Of a stretch of 64,000 nt of DNA, positions 18,324-27,853 are shown piece after piece; positions within the stretch are counted from its first letter, which is position 1; every line of letters begins with the position of its first letter. The translations under genes were made by a program, and so were the position numbers. Where the stretch lies: assembly GCA_016713535.1 (NCBI GenBank), contig JADJOY010000007.1:132542-196541 (forward strand), read 5' to 3'. Source of the stretch: Deltaproteobacteria bacterium. GTDB lineage: Bacteria > JADJOY01. The notes below the pieces were generated by a model. The model worked only from the letters and a program-made list of their open reading frames with translations, ran no database searches and was not told the DNA's origin.

Positions 18324-19889
18324 ATGCCGAGCGCGTGGGCCGCGGCTGCCGCCGCGGCGATCACCTTCCGGACCGTCGCGGTGCCCATCGTCGCACCCGA
18401 CATCGACGTCATCCCGACCCATCCCGCGATCTCGTCCCGGGGCTGGGTCGGGTTCGTCGCGCAGGACGGCAAGAAGCACTGCGAGGTGTCGCTGTGGCGG
18501 GTGACGGAGGGGCGCGCCGACGCGGCGTTGCGCCGTCCGTGCGAACGCGGTGACGCGTTCTACAACATCGTCCCGACGCCGGACGGCGGAGGGGCCGAGC
18601 TGGTCGCCCTCGGCGCCGACGGCGTGACTCGTCTCTTCCCGGGTCCCCGCGCCCGCGTGATCCGCTCCACCACCTTCGCGGCGGTCGCACCGGTGGTGCG
18701 CTCGCCCGGGCCGGAGCTGTGGCTCGCCGACGGCTCGCCCCTGGACCCGCTCCGGGTCGCGATCCCGAGCTTCAACGACGTGACGATCTGGGAGCGCGAG
18801 GCGCCTGCCTCGGCGCCGCCGGCCGACGCCACGGCCGGCGCTGCGCCGGTGCTGCGCGCCCCCGACGCGTCCGCCACGGGTGCACCCGGAGACGAGCACT
18901 GGCATCGCGTCGAGCGCTACCGCGTCCAGGTCGACGCGCGCTACAACCCGCGCATCGGCCGCGACACGCTCTCCCCCGACTTCGCGATGCTCGCCCACCT
19001 GCGCATGCCGAAGTGGGCGCGCGGGGTGGTCGACGCGAGCGGTCAGACCGGGCTCCTCTACGCTCTCGAGAACGAGGTCACCGGTGTCCGCGCCGACGAC
19101 GGCGATAGCTCGGACGCCGAGAGCTTCCGCGTCGAGAAGGTGCTCTTCCCCGACGACCCGGACGGCAACGATCCGCGCCTGGTGCGCGGCAACCGCATCG
19201 GCGACGTCGACGGCGACGGCCAGCTCGACATCGCCATGGTGGCGTCGCGCGGCGGCATCACCCGCCTCGAGACCGCCTTCGACGTGTGGTTCGGTCCGCT
19301 CGCGGACGGGCTGAAGCGCGAGCCCGACGTGAGCGTTCGTGGCGCCGGCGCCGCCGTGGGCACCGAGCTGGTGGACGTGGACGGCGACCACCGCCTCGAG
19401 GCGGTGCGCCCCAAGGTCGAGGTGTCGATCTCGGCGTTCGTGCGGATCCTGCTGTTCGGCGAGGTGCGGATCGACTACGAGATCTACGATCTGGCACGAG
19501 GCAAGAGCGGCGAGATCCGGCCCTTCTGCACCTTCCCCCGCACCTTCCCGGTGGACCTCGAGGGACTGTCGGCGAAGGCCGTCCCGCTCTTCACCACCGA
19601 GGGCGACTTCGACGGCGACGGGCTCCGCGACGTCCTCACCGGCGAAGGCACCAAGGGCTACTCGATCATCCGCGGCCGGCGCGCCGAAGGCGGCCGCTGG
19701 TGTCTCGCCGAGGGCGACGGCTCGCCGATCGACGTGGCGAAGGCGGAGGCGCTCACGGTGCGCGCCCTCGACGACGACGACGCGAGCGACCTGATCGTCG
19801 TCCACGGCGCGGGCGGGCACGACTCGACGGTCGCGCTCTTGCTCTCGGCGCGCACCGGCTCGAGCACGGCGCCCCCATCCCGTCCCTAG
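18324..19889 (+). CDS. FG-GAP/VCBS-like repeat protein, probably exported
   Basis: A 521-residue protein with a short Ala-rich hydrophobic N-terminus (MPSAWAAAAAAAITF), a weak signal peptide. It contains several DxDxDG calcium-loop motifs typical of FG-GAP/VCBS beta-propeller blades: GDVDGDGQLDIAMV, DVDGDHRLEAV, GDFDGDGLRDVLTG and a degenerate DDDDASDLIVV. A Pro/Ala-rich linker lies at about residues 165-195. The start follows GAGGAA. Likely an extracytoplasmic beta-propeller; ligand unknown. Confidence 0.7.
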   Translation: MPSAWAAAAAAAITFRTVAVPIVAPDIDVIPTHPAISSRGWVGFVAQDGKKHCEVSLWRVTEGRADAALRRPCERGDAFYNIVPTPDGGGAELVALGADGVTRLFPGPRARVIRSTTFAAVAPVVRSPGPELWLADGSPLDPLRVAIPSFNDVTIWEREAPASAPPADATAGAAPVLRAPDASATGAPGDEHWHRVERYRVQVDARYNPRIGRDTLSPDFAMLAHLRMPKWARGVVDASGQTGLLYALENEVTGVRADDGDSSDAESFRVEKVLFPDDPDGNDPRLVRGNRIGDVDGDGQLDIAMVASRGGITRLETAFDVWFGPLADGLKREPDVSVRGAGAAVGTELVDVDGDHRLEAVRPKVEVSISAFVRILLFGEVRIDYEIYDLARGKSGEIRPFCTFPRTFPVDLEGLSAKAVPLFTTEGDFDGDGLRDVLTGEGTKGYSIIRGRRAEGGRWCLAEGDGSPIDVAKAEALTVRALDDDDASDLIVVHGAGGHDSTVALLLSARTGSSTAPPSRP

Positions 19890-19895
19890 GAGTCC

Positions 19896-20738
19896 GTGCG
19901 TGAAGCGGAGCAGCCGGCATCCGGATCCGCCGAACGCCCGTTATTTTGCCCGGCGAACATGAGAGAGCTCCTGCGGGTCGTCGAGGCGCCGCGCCCCTGC
20001 TCGTACCTGCCGGGCGAGGTGGCGTCGCTCGAGTACCGGATCATCCCCGAGATCGACCGCAACACCTACGCGTCGATGCTGACGCGTGGCTACCGGCGCT
20101 TCGGCATCCAGTACTTCCGGCCCGCCTGCCGCGGGTGCTGCCGGTGTCGCAGCATCCGGATCCGCGTCCCCGACTTCCGCGAGACACGCCGCTACCGGCG
20201 GGTGCTCAAGCTCAACCAGGACGTCGACGTCGTGATCCGCGCTCCCGAGCTGACCCGCGCTCACCTCGAGCTCTATCGCCGCTACCACCGCTTCATGGAG
20301 GACCACCGCGAGTGGCCCCATCACGACGGACGGGCACAGAGCTACGCGCAGGCGTTCCTCCTCGGCGGCGAGGGCTTCGCGCGCGAGGTGGCGTACTACC
20401 GCGGCCGTGAGCTGGTGGGTTGCGCGTTCCTCGACGACGTGGGCGACGCCGCGTCGCTGGTCTACTTCTACTACTCGCCCGACTGGCGCGACGCGAGCCC
20501 GGGCGTGTTCTCGATCCTCACCCAGCTTCGCTACGCGCGCGAGCGCGCCTACCGCTACGCCTACCTGGGTTACTGGATTCCGGAGAACCGCTCGATGTCG
20601 TACAAGTCGCAGTATCAACCCCACGAGCTGTTGCTCCGCTATCCGGGCGACGACGAGGCGCCCGTCTGGGCGGAGCCCACCGAAGCGGCGTCGACGGGCG
20701 TCGCCCCCCCTCCCACGATGGAAAGGAACGTCTCATGA
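19896..20738 (+). CDS. bpt: aspartate/glutamate leucyltransferase (arginyltransferase family)
   Basis: A 280-residue homologue of Bpt, which transfers leucine from Leu-tRNA to proteins with N-terminal Asp or Glu, marking them for ClpS/ClpAP. Family marks are PCSYLPGE near the N-terminus, the Cys-rich RPACRGCCRCRSIRI segment and the C-terminal YLGYWIPENRSMSYKSQYQPHELL. The GTG at 19896 has AGGAG only three bases upstream; the ATG at 19959 (MRELLRVVEAP) is an alternative that also keeps the whole domain. Its stop overlaps the next SDR in ATGA. Confidence 0.88.
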   Translation: MREAEQPASGSAERPLFCPANMRELLRVVEAPRPCSYLPGEVASLEYRIIPEIDRNTYASMLTRGYRRFGIQYFRPACRGCCRCRSIRIRVPDFRETRRYRRVLKLNQDVDVVIRAPELTRAHLELYRRYHRFMEDHREWPHHDGRAQSYAQAFLLGGEGFAREVAYYRGRELVGCAFLDDVGDAASLVYFYYSPDWRDASPGVFSILTQLRYARERAYRYAYLGYWIPENRSMSYKSQYQPHELLLRYPGDDEAPVWAEPTEAASTGVAPPPTMERNVS

Positions 20739-21517
20739 CGTCGTCTCCCCGCTTCGAAGGAAAGCACGTCGTCGTGACCGGTGCCGGGACCGGTATCGGA
20801 CGGGCGATCGCGATCCGCCTCGCCGACGAAGGCGCGCGCCTGACGCTGTTCGCGCGCGACGCGGTCCGGCTCGGCGACACGGCGGCCAAGCTCCCCGCCT
20901 CCGCGAAGGCCCACGTCTCCTCGCTCGACATCCGCGACCGTGCCGCCGTGGATCGCAGCTTCGCGGCGGCCGCCGACCACCACGGTCCGATCTTCGGGCT
21001 GGTCGCGAACGCGGGGATCGGCGGCGAGAACCGCCCCGGCCCCGAGGATCGCTTCGACGCCCTGATCGCGACCAACCTGACCGGGACCTACAACTGCGTG
21101 CGCGCCGCCGAACGGCACCTCGAGGCGGGTCCGGACCCGCGCCATCTGCTGATGGTGGCGTCGATCCTCGCGCGCCTCGGCGTGCCCGGTTACACGGGGT
21201 ACTGCGCATCCAAGGCCGGGATCGTCGGGCTCGCGCGTTCGCTCGCGGCGGAGCTCGCGCCGCAGAACATCCAGGTCAACGCCGTGCTGCCCGGCTGGGT
21301 CGACACCGAGATGGCGCGCCAGGGCATCCACGGCATGGCCGAGGGCATGGGCGTCACCTACGACCAGGCTCACGAGATGGCGATGTCGGCGGTGCCCATG
21401 CACCGCATGAGCCGCCCCGAGGACATCGCCGGGATGGTCGCGTGGCTGCTCTCTCCGGACGCGCGCGGCGTCACCGGTCAGGGCCTCGACATGAACGGCG
21501 GCGCGTTCATGAGCTGA
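20735..21517 (+). CDS. short-chain dehydrogenase/reductase, FabG-like
   Basis: A 260-residue classical SDR with TGAGTGIG at residues 16-23, NAG in LVANAGIGG, YCASK as the Tyr/Lys pair and PGWVDTEM after it. Close to 3-oxoacyl-ACP reductase-like enzymes, but the substrate is not determined. Translation is coupled to bpt by an ATGA overlap; AAAGGA lies upstream. Last gene of the co-directional run that starts at 16324. Confidence 0.85.
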   Translation: MTSSPRFEGKHVVVTGAGTGIGRAIAIRLADEGARLTLFARDAVRLGDTAAKLPASAKAHVSSLDIRDRAAVDRSFAAAADHHGPIFGLVANAGIGGENRPGPEDRFDALIATNLTGTYNCVRAAERHLEAGPDPRHLLMVASILARLGVPGYTGYCASKAGIVGLARSLAAELAPQNIQVNAVLPGWVDTEMARQGIHGMAEGMGVTYDQAHEMAMSAVPMHRMSRPEDIAGMVAWLLSPDARGVTGQGLDMNGGAFMS

Positions 21518-21519
21518 GC

Positions 21520-21630
21520 GGGTTTCTCGGGGGGCTGTTCCAGCCCCCCGCCCGCCGGGAGTGAATCCCGGCGGGTCCCACCCCCAAGTCACTCGCTGCG
21601 CTCGTGGCGTCGCGTTGCGACGCGCCATGG
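21520..21630 (+). repeat. multi-hairpin dispersed repeat, family 1, copy B
   Basis: Begins three bases after the SDR stop. Successive inverted repeats: GGGGGGCTGTTCCAGCCCCCC, CCCGCCGGGAGTGAATCCCGGCGGG (stem of ten), CACTCGCTGCGCTCGTG and GCGTCGCGTTGCGACGC. Nearly the same as copy A read in reverse. The first hairpin is well placed to end transcription of the SDR operon. Confidence 0.85.
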
Positions 21631-21683
21631 GACGAGTCCACGCGTGGCGCAAGCCGGCCGAGTGGTTACCCGCGATAGCACGT

Positions 21684-21840
21684 TCCAGCCCCCCGCCCGC
21701 CTGCAGGGCAGGCGCCAAGGGCGCCGTGGTCCCTCGGCGCCGCATTCGGGCGGGTCCCACCCCCGAGGCGCCTCGCTTCGCTCGCGGCGTCGCGCTGCGA
21801 CGCGCCCGGCGGCGAGTCCGTTCGTGGCGCGAACGGGCAC
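21684..21840 (+). repeat. dispersed repeat, family 1, copy C (variant)
   Basis: Shares CCAGCCCCCCGCCCGCC, CGGGCGGGTCCCACCCCCGAG and CTCGCTTCGCTCGCGGCGTCG with copy B, but the second hairpin is replaced by other inverted repeats (CCTGCAGGGCAGG and GGCGCCAAGGGCGCC). With copy B it fills the 381-base gap between convergent genes; no gene is seen there. Confidence 0.75.
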
Positions 21841-21898
21841 TGCGCGCGATGCTCCTCGACCCGCCCCAAAGGCCGTCGCGCCGGCTACGATGGCGGCG

Positions 21899-22987
21899 CT
21901 ACGATCCCGCCAGCCACGCCGCCCACGCCGGTTTCTGGGTGCCATCGGCGCGGCGGAGCCCGCACGACTCGAAGAACGCCACCTGCGGCGGGTTGACCGA
22001 CCCGGGGGGGAGGCTGCTCAGGTCGGGATCGTGGAGGAAGGCCCAGATCGACCCATCGACGGGCAACCCCGCCACGAGCTCGTCGAAGCGCGCGACGAAG
22101 CGCGCCTGATCATCCTCGCTCGCCGGGAGGAAGATCAACGACGGCTGCGATGGGTAGCCGAGCTCCGCGAAGAAGAGCGGGTGGGTGAGCGCGCCGGCTA
22201 GGCGGCCGTAGTAGTCGTCGGGCAACGCCACGGCGCTGCCGGTAGCGCCGCCGAGCAGCGCCGGATAGCTCGAGAGCCCGACGAGATCGAGCTTGGGCTC
22301 GAACGGACCCAGCAGCCCGCGGAGGTTGGCCGCGGCCAACGCGGGCCCACCGAAGAAGTCACGGTAGATCGCCTCGTACTGGAAGTAGACGAACACCCGG
22401 GTCTCGGGACGGATCGCCTTGACCCGGTCGTACGCCTCACCCGCGAGCGACGCGAAGTCGTCGTAGTCGTCCGGGTGCGCGAGAAAATAGCCCTGGATCT
22501 CGGTGGCGAGCGAGAGGTACGCGGGTGCGATCTCGCGCGTCAGCCACTCGACCTCGTCGAGGAACGCGCGCCGGACCTCCGGGTTCGAGAACTTCGCGGC
22601 GCCGGTGTACGACGCCGGCAGCGCCACGGTGTCGCGCGCGGGTCCGATCACGGGGAGCACCGCGAGCACGAGCTGGAGTCCGCGCTTGCGCGCCTGCACC
22701 GCGATCTCGTGGGCGCTCGAGTGGACCGTGACGTTGGCCGGCCCGCCGAGAGACTCCCAGCCGATCGGCTCGGCGTGGAAGAGCTTGCGGCCGGCTTCGC
22801 CGGCGAGGTCGTACGCCTCCCCGAACACGTCGCCGCCACCCACCGACCGCGGCACGAGGGAGGTCCCGCGGTCGAGCGGACCGCTCGCCTGCCTGACGTC
22901 CTCGCTCACCGCTCCGCAGCCGAGCGCCGCGGCCACCCCCAGGGCGACGAGCCACCGCGCCGAGACGCACCGCGAGCGCGCGTTCAT
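21899..22987 (-). CDS. glycosidase-like lipoprotein (TIM-barrel type)
   Basis: A 362-residue predicted lipoprotein with lipobox AALGC. The fold resembles clan GH-A glycosidases: a Glu in LSLATEIQGYFLAHPDDYDDF is placed like the acid/base at strand 4 and a second Glu in PLFFAELGYPSQPSL like the nucleophile at strand 7. YFQYEAIYRDFFG and DLVGLSSYP are also typical of such barrels. Substrate unknown. It overlaps the upstream hydrolase gene by four bases (ATGA), so the two are translationally coupled. Confidence 0.65.
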   Translation of the reverse strand: MNARSRCVSARWLVALGVAAALGCGAVSEDVRQASGPLDRGTSLVPRSVGGGDVFGEAYDLAGEAGRKLFHAEPIGWESLGGPANVTVHSSAHEIAVQARKRGLQLVLAVLPVIGPARDTVALPASYTGAAKFSNPEVRRAFLDEVEWLTREIAPAYLSLATEIQGYFLAHPDDYDDFASLAGEAYDRVKAIRPETRVFVYFQYEAIYRDFFGGPALAAANLRGLLGPFEPKLDLVGLSSYPALLGGATGSAVALPDDYYGRLAGALTHPLFFAELGYPSQPSLIFLPASEDDQARFVARFDELVAGLPVDGSIWAFLHDPDLSSLPPGSVNPPQVAFFESCGLRRADGTQKPAWAAWLAGS

Positions 22988-23898
22988 GCTCGCCTCGTGG
23001 GCCGGAAGGCGAGCACCGCCTCCGCCCAGCGCGCCGGGCTCTCGAGCATCGGGTAGTGGCCGAGCTCGTCCAGCCAGGTGAGCATGGCGCCCGGGGTCTC
23101 GGCCGCGAGCGCCTCCGCGATGGCGGGCACGGCGATCGGATCGCGCCGCCCCCACAAGACGTGGGTGGGGCGATCGAGGCGCGTCAGCGCGCCGATCCAG
23201 CGATTCCAGAATCGTAACCGCTCGTCGAGGTACGACGAGATCGGCGCCAGCCGGCGCTTGCCGTCCTGGCAGGCGAGCGCTTCCCACGCGAGATCGAGCT
23301 CCTCGTCGGCGACGGCCTTCGGATGGCCGAAGATCCGCCGCAGCTGCAGCTTGAACACGGCGCGGCTGCCGAGCGCGGCGAACGCCGGCCCGACCGTCTC
23401 GTGACGCAGGAGTCGCTGCGGCAGCGACAAGTGGGCGAGCTCGAGGTGGACGCTGCCGTTGGCGAGCGTGAGCGCGTCGAGAGCCACCGGCAGGCCGCCG
23501 CGCTCGCGGCGCGCCACCAGCTCGGTGGCCACGCTGGTCCCGTAGTCGTGCGCCAGGACGTGCCCTCGATCCACCCCGATGGTACGCCACACCGCGAGCG
23601 CGACCTCGGCCTGCTCGACGAGCGAATACGAGTAGTCGAGCGGCTTGTCCGAGAGCCCGAAGCCCAGGTGGTCGTGGACGATCACCCGGTGACGCTCGCC
23701 GAACGCCGCGAGCACGTGGCGGAAGTCCAGCGACGAGGTGGGGAAGCCGTGCAGGATCAGCAGCGGGGGCGCATCCCGCGGCCCTTCGTCGATCACGAAG
23801 ACGGTGCGGCCGAGCACGTCGAGGAATCGCCCGCGATCGCGCCAACCGGCGAGCGCCGGCGAGAGGGCACAGGCCCCCGACCCGCTGGTTTCGGCCAC
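22984..23898 (-). CDS. alpha/beta hydrolase with Asp nucleophile (epoxide hydrolase/dehalogenase type)
   Basis: A 304-residue alpha/beta hydrolase. The oxyanion strand LLILHGFPTSSLDFRHV is followed by DHLGFGLSDKP. The nucleophile elbow reads AHDYGTSV with D118 instead of Ser, as in haloalkane dehalogenases, epoxide hydrolases and the MEST-like family (HDYG). The later acid and His lie in LWGRRDPIAV and LDELGHYPMLESP. The GTG at 23898 has GAGGAG six bases upstream and is preferred over the GTG at 23922. First gene of a two-gene operon with the glycosidase-like lipoprotein. Confidence 0.8.
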   Translation of the reverse strand: MAETSGSGACALSPALAGWRDRGRFLDVLGRTVFVIDEGPRDAPPLLILHGFPTSSLDFRHVLAAFGERHRVIVHDHLGFGLSDKPLDYSYSLVEQAEVALAVWRTIGVDRGHVLAHDYGTSVATELVARRERGGLPVALDALTLANGSVHLELAHLSLPQRLLRHETVGPAFAALGSRAVFKLQLRRIFGHPKAVADEELDLAWEALACQDGKRRLAPISSYLDERLRFWNRWIGALTRLDRPTHVLWGRRDPIAVPAIAEALAAETPGAMLTWLDELGHYPMLESPARWAEAVLAFRPTRRA

Positions 23899-24408
23899 CT
23901 TCGCTCCTCGCGCCACGGACACCTCGGTGCGCGGCGCAACCTATCACGCCACCACCACCGGAGCGCCGCCCGATCGCACGGCCCGACCGACGCCGGCTCG
24001 CCGACCGGCGTTGCGGAATGCGCAACGAAGGTTGCGACGCGCACCGCCCTCGGGACGCTCCGCCGGGTCGAGCCACCCCCCCACGCCGCGAAACCACCGG
24101 CGCTTTCGGACATCCTGGTCGCGGCAGCGGGTTTGCTCGAGGTCCCCGGCGCTCCCGCCGAGCCACAGGAAAGTCGCCTTGACCCCCTTCGAAACGCACT
24201 GCTACGCTCGACCCGTCTCGTCGGGGACAGGCAAGCTCGAAGTGCCAGTCAGTATAAACCTCAGGCCTGCGCGACCGTTTTCCATCCCCCTCGGCCGGTG
24301 GCGAAGTTCGCTCGGCACGACCGTGCCGGGGCCCCTTCACGGCGCACCCACCACGCCGGGCTGCCGAGATGCCGGCGCCTGCTGGTCTGGTGCCGCCGGA
24401 GACCGCTC
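23899..24408. other. 510-base divergent intergenic region
   Basis: Upstream of both the hydrolase (reverse) and the first IPT/TIG protein (forward). Forward promoter-like elements are TTGACC (24179-24184) with TACGCT 18 bases on, and TATAAA at 24253-24258 without a good -35. Neither is certain. No gene or known repeat is seen. Confidence 0.35.
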
Positions 24409-25995
24409 ATGAACGGATTCTCTTCTCGTCGTTCGGCGCTCGTCGCGTTGGTCGCCGTGCTCGCGCTACCTGGAATATCCAGCGCTTCGCTGCTCTTCGA
24501 CCGCCTGAGCCCGACCCCGTCCACCACCAACTCGGTCGGCGTGGACATCACGTTCGGAGTCGTCAAGAGTGCGACGTCCACCGTGCAGGCCGGCAGCTTC
24601 ATCGACCTCCACTACGACACGGATAGCCACGCGTTGACGATCGCCGACGCTGACGTGCTGGGCTCGAACGTCGCGTTCAGCTTCCCGCTCGCGAGCCTGA
24701 CGATCGCCGCCAGCAACCTCCGCGTTCAGTACGCCCCGGACATCCCCAACGCGCCCACCCCGACCACGACCGTGAACGTCAACACGGGCGCCTTCTCCAA
24801 CCTCAACGTACCGGTCCGCTTCACCGGCAGCGTGTCGGTGAACGGCGGCAGCCAGATCCCCGCGATCGGCGACACCGTGATCGTCCTCAGCGGCACGTTC
24901 GGCTACGACCCGAGCGACGGCTCGTTCACGCTCACCAACGTGACCGGCACCTACGGTCCGCTGCTGCTCCAGATCACGCAGTCGGTGAGCGTCTCGATCA
25001 GCGGCAACACCACCTTCAACTTCGACGCCGCTGCGCCGATCGACGAGATCCCGGGCAACGCACGCGTCGGTGCCGCGCTCAGCCTCACCGGCCGCGGGTT
25101 CACCCCCGGGAGCCTCCTCAAGGTGTTCGTCGCGACGTCCGGCGGCGTGGTCGACGTCATGCCCAGCGGCCTCGCGCCGACCACCGTCTCCACGGACGGC
25201 ACCACCGGTACCTGGACACTGCCGTGGCCGTGGCCCGTGGCCGCGCCCAACGACGTCCTGGTCGGCAACGGCTACGCGTCGGCGTTCGTGGTCCGCTCGG
25301 ACTTCGGCTACAGCGTGTCGAACACCCAGGGCGTGGTGTTGCTGGGCAACCCCAACCTCAACCCGAAGGTGCCGAGCATCACCGGCATCGGCGGCACGGC
25401 GCTCAGCGCGACCAGCTCCCAGGAGAGCATCGCGACCGCCAACGTCGAGGCACTCGTCACGCCCAACGCCCAGACCACGATCCAGGGTGACGGCTTCGTG
25501 AGCCCGGTGGTCAACATCTTCTCGGCATCGGGCAACTGCGCGCCTGGCGGCGGCATCGTGCCGAGCGCCTCGACCTCTACCACGATCACGTTCACGGTGC
25601 CGGCAGGCTGCCCGGTCGGTCCCGGCTCGGTGCAGGTCATCAACGCGACCGGCAGCTTCCTCGCGTCGAACGCGGTGTCCATCCCGATCGGCGAGTTGGT
25701 GACGGTCTCGCAGGTCTCGGTGAACGGCGACACCGTCACGGTCGACGGTACCGGCTTCAACAGCCTCACCGTCATCAACCTCTTCGGCTCGAACGGCAGC
25801 ACCGTGATCAACGCCGGCGGGCTGAACGGCGGTAGCCCCAACATCCCGCTCTCGCTCGTCAGCTCTGCCCAGTTCACCTTCACCCGGCCGGTTGGCCTGG
25901 TGGCTGGGAGCGCGTTCCTCCAGGCCATCAATCCGCCCTTCATTCCCTTCACGAACTCGGGGACCGGGGCCTCCGGAAGCTTCGTCCTGCCGTGA
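24409..25995 (+). CDS. secreted IPT/TIG-like repeat protein, paralogue 1
   Basis: A 528-residue exported protein. A Sec signal (SALVALVAVLALPGISSAS) is followed by an N-terminal beta domain of about 190 residues, then a shared C-terminal module (about residues 205-528) with three Ig-like IPT/TIG-type segments. Marks are LTGRGFTPGSLLKVFVATSGG, QGDGFVSPVVNIFSASGN and VDGTGFNSLTVINLF, ending in INPPFIPFTNSGT. No membrane anchor, sortase or PEP-CTERM signal is seen at the C-terminus. The same module recurs in the genes at 26076, 29862 and 33286. Role unknown; likely extracellular or periplasmic binding. Confidence 0.8.
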   Translation: MNGFSSRRSALVALVAVLALPGISSASLLFDRLSPTPSTTNSVGVDITFGVVKSATSTVQAGSFIDLHYDTDSHALTIADADVLGSNVAFSFPLASLTIAASNLRVQYAPDIPNAPTPTTTVNVNTGAFSNLNVPVRFTGSVSVNGGSQIPAIGDTVIVLSGTFGYDPSDGSFTLTNVTGTYGPLLLQITQSVSVSISGNTTFNFDAAAPIDEIPGNARVGAALSLTGRGFTPGSLLKVFVATSGGVVDVMPSGLAPTTVSTDGTTGTWTLPWPWPVAAPNDVLVGNGYASAFVVRSDFGYSVSNTQGVVLLGNPNLNPKVPSITGIGGTALSATSSQESIATANVEALVTPNAQTTIQGDGFVSPVVNIFSASGNCAPGGGIVPSASTSTTITFTVPAGCPVGPGSVQVINATGSFLASNAVSIPIGELVTVSQVSVNGDTVTVDGTGFNSLTVINLFGSNGSTVINAGGLNGGSPNIPLSLVSSAQFTFTRPVGLVAGSAFLQAINPPFIPFTNSGTGASGSFVLP

Positions 25996-26075
25996 GCTCC
26001 TCGCGGCCGCACGCCGCACAACGCTCGATCGCCTGGCAGCGCCACCGCGGCCCGGCCGAACACGAGGTTCGATTC

Positions 26076-27686
26076 ATGACCAACACCGTCGCTCGCCTCT
26101 CCGCTCGCGCCCCACTCGCACGCCACCGCGCCGCTCGCACCCTCCTCGCCCTCGGGGTCACGCTCGCGTGCCTCGCGACCGCGAGACCAGCGAGCGCGAC
26201 CCTCGTGAGCGCGCACATGACGCCGATCCCTTCGACCACGAATCAGGCGAGCCTCACGCTCACGATCGTCCAGTCGAGGACCGACGAGAGCGTCATGGAA
26301 GCCGGCAGCTCGATCGACATGGCGTACGACACGGTGTCGCATCAGCTCACGATGACCGACGCCGACCTGACCGGCTCGGACGTACTCTTCGACTTCGGCG
26401 TCCTCAACAAGGTCGAGGCGAAGAACATCCACGTGACCTACCTGCAGACCGTGACCCCCGCGACGGTCAACCCCGCCGACGGCACGTTCACCGGCCTCAC
26501 CATCGCCGTGACCGTGTCCGCGGACGTCTACCTCAACGGTTCGCCGGTCTTCGCCGCCAACCAGGCTGCTTCGATCACGCTGAGTGGCAAGTTCACCATC
26601 GACCAGAGCGGCGTCATCAAGCTGGTCGACTTCACGGGGCCGATCGCCGCGGTGCAGATCCCGATCGGCCCGTTCACCTTCGTCCTCACCGGCAACATCA
26701 CGCTCAACGTCCAGGACAGCTCGGTGACGCTCGATCCGGTCCCCGGCGTCGCGCGGGTCGGCGGTGACCTCACGCTGACCGGTCAGGGCTTCACGCCGGG
26801 AACCGTGCTCAAGATCTTCGTCGCGACCTCGGGCGGCGTGGTCGACGTGGCTCCGAGCGGCATCTCCCCGACGAGCGTCAGCGCGGACGGCCTGGTGTGG
26901 AACGCCACGCTGCCGTGGCCATGGCCGGTCGCCGCGCCCAACGACGTGCTGGTCGGCAACGGCTTCGCGGACATGTACCTGGTGCGCACCGACGTCGGCT
27001 TCACCACCTCGAACGACGAGGGCGTGGTGTTGCTCGGCAACCCGAACCTCGACCCGCAGGTCCCGAGCATCACGGCGATCGACGGCACGGCGCTCAGCGC
27101 GACGAGCTCGGACACCAGCATCGCCACGTCGAACGTCGAGGACTTCATCGTGCCCGGGAACCAGACCACGATCGACGGCTCGGGGTTCGCGAACCCGGTG
27201 GTCAACATCTTCTCGGCCTCCGGAAACTGCGCGCCTCCGGGCGGCATCGTGCCGTCGAGCTCGAGCTCGACCAGCCTGACCATGACGGTTCCTGCGAACT
27301 GCCCGATCGGCCCGGGCTCGGTGCAGGTGATCAACGCGACCGGCAGCTTCCTCGCGTCGAACGCGGTGTCCACCCCGATCGGCGAGCTGGTGACGATCTC
27401 GAGCGTCGAGGTGAACGGCGCGACCATCACCGTGAACGGCACCGGCTTCAACTCGCTCACGGTCATCAACCTCTTCGCCGGCTCGGGCGGCAACGTGGTC
27501 AATGCGGGCGGGCTCGCAGGCGGGAATCCGAAGATCCCGCTCACGATCGTGACCCCCCAGCAGTTCACGTTCACCCGCCCCGACGGGCTCGACGCCGGCA
27601 ACGCGTTCATCCAGGCGATCAACCCGCCATTCATCCCGTTCACCAACTCCGGCACCAGTCCGGCCGGATCGTTCGTGTTGCCGTGA
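26076..27686 (+). CDS. secreted IPT/TIG-like repeat protein, paralogue 2
   Basis: A 536-residue paralogue of the preceding gene, 80 bases downstream. Signal peptide with LLALGVTLACLATARPASA and a likely cleavage after ASA. The N-terminal domain begins with the family mark MTPIPSTTNQASL (compare LSPTPSTTNSVGV and LDPIPGTTNQAPL in the others). The C-terminal module is close to paralogue 1, including TLPWPWPVAAPNDVLVGNG. At DNA level long stretches such as the one coding GSVQVINATGSFLASNAVS are almost unchanged, pointing to recent duplication or gene conversion. GAGG lies nine bases before the ATG. Confidence 0.8.
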   Translation: MTNTVARLSARAPLARHRAARTLLALGVTLACLATARPASATLVSAHMTPIPSTTNQASLTLTIVQSRTDESVMEAGSSIDMAYDTVSHQLTMTDADLTGSDVLFDFGVLNKVEAKNIHVTYLQTVTPATVNPADGTFTGLTIAVTVSADVYLNGSPVFAANQAASITLSGKFTIDQSGVIKLVDFTGPIAAVQIPIGPFTFVLTGNITLNVQDSSVTLDPVPGVARVGGDLTLTGQGFTPGTVLKIFVATSGGVVDVAPSGISPTSVSADGLVWNATLPWPWPVAAPNDVLVGNGFADMYLVRTDVGFTTSNDEGVVLLGNPNLDPQVPSITAIDGTALSATSSDTSIATSNVEDFIVPGNQTTIDGSGFANPVVNIFSASGNCAPPGGIVPSSSSSTSLTMTVPANCPIGPGSVQVINATGSFLASNAVSTPIGELVTISSVEVNGATITVNGTGFNSLTVINLFAGSGGNVVNAGGLAGGNPKIPLTIVTPQQFTFTRPDGLDAGNAFIQAINPPFIPFTNSGTSPAGSFVLP

Positions 27687-27698
27687 TCCGCCGGAAAG

Positions 27699-27731
27699 CG
27701 GCGCGCGTCGGCGGATAGTCGGCGCGCGCCG
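27699..27731 (+). terminator. inverted repeat after IPT/TIG paralogue 2
   Basis: CGGCGCGCG (27699-27707) pairs with CGCGCGCCG (27723-27731) across a 15-base loop, starting 13 bases after the stop. No T-tract. Possible terminator. Confidence 0.4.
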
Positions 27732-27756
27732 TCGGATTCGTGTCGCGCCGCGCGCG

Positions 27757-27786
27757 TTGGTCGAGCCGCGGCGCGCGCTGTATGTT
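27757..27786 (+). promoter_or_regulatory. possible sigma70-type promoter before the methyltransferase
   Basis: TTGGTC (27757-27762), 18-base spacer, TATGTT (27781-27786). It lies about 70 bases before the GTG at 27854. The TATGTT also overlaps an in-frame ATG at 27782, which argues for the later start. Confidence 0.45.
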
Positions 27787-27853
27787 GCGAACCCTCACCG
27801 TCCGTGCGCGCTGCCGGCGCGCGGACGCTCTTCCGTTCGGCACGCGTGTCCCC

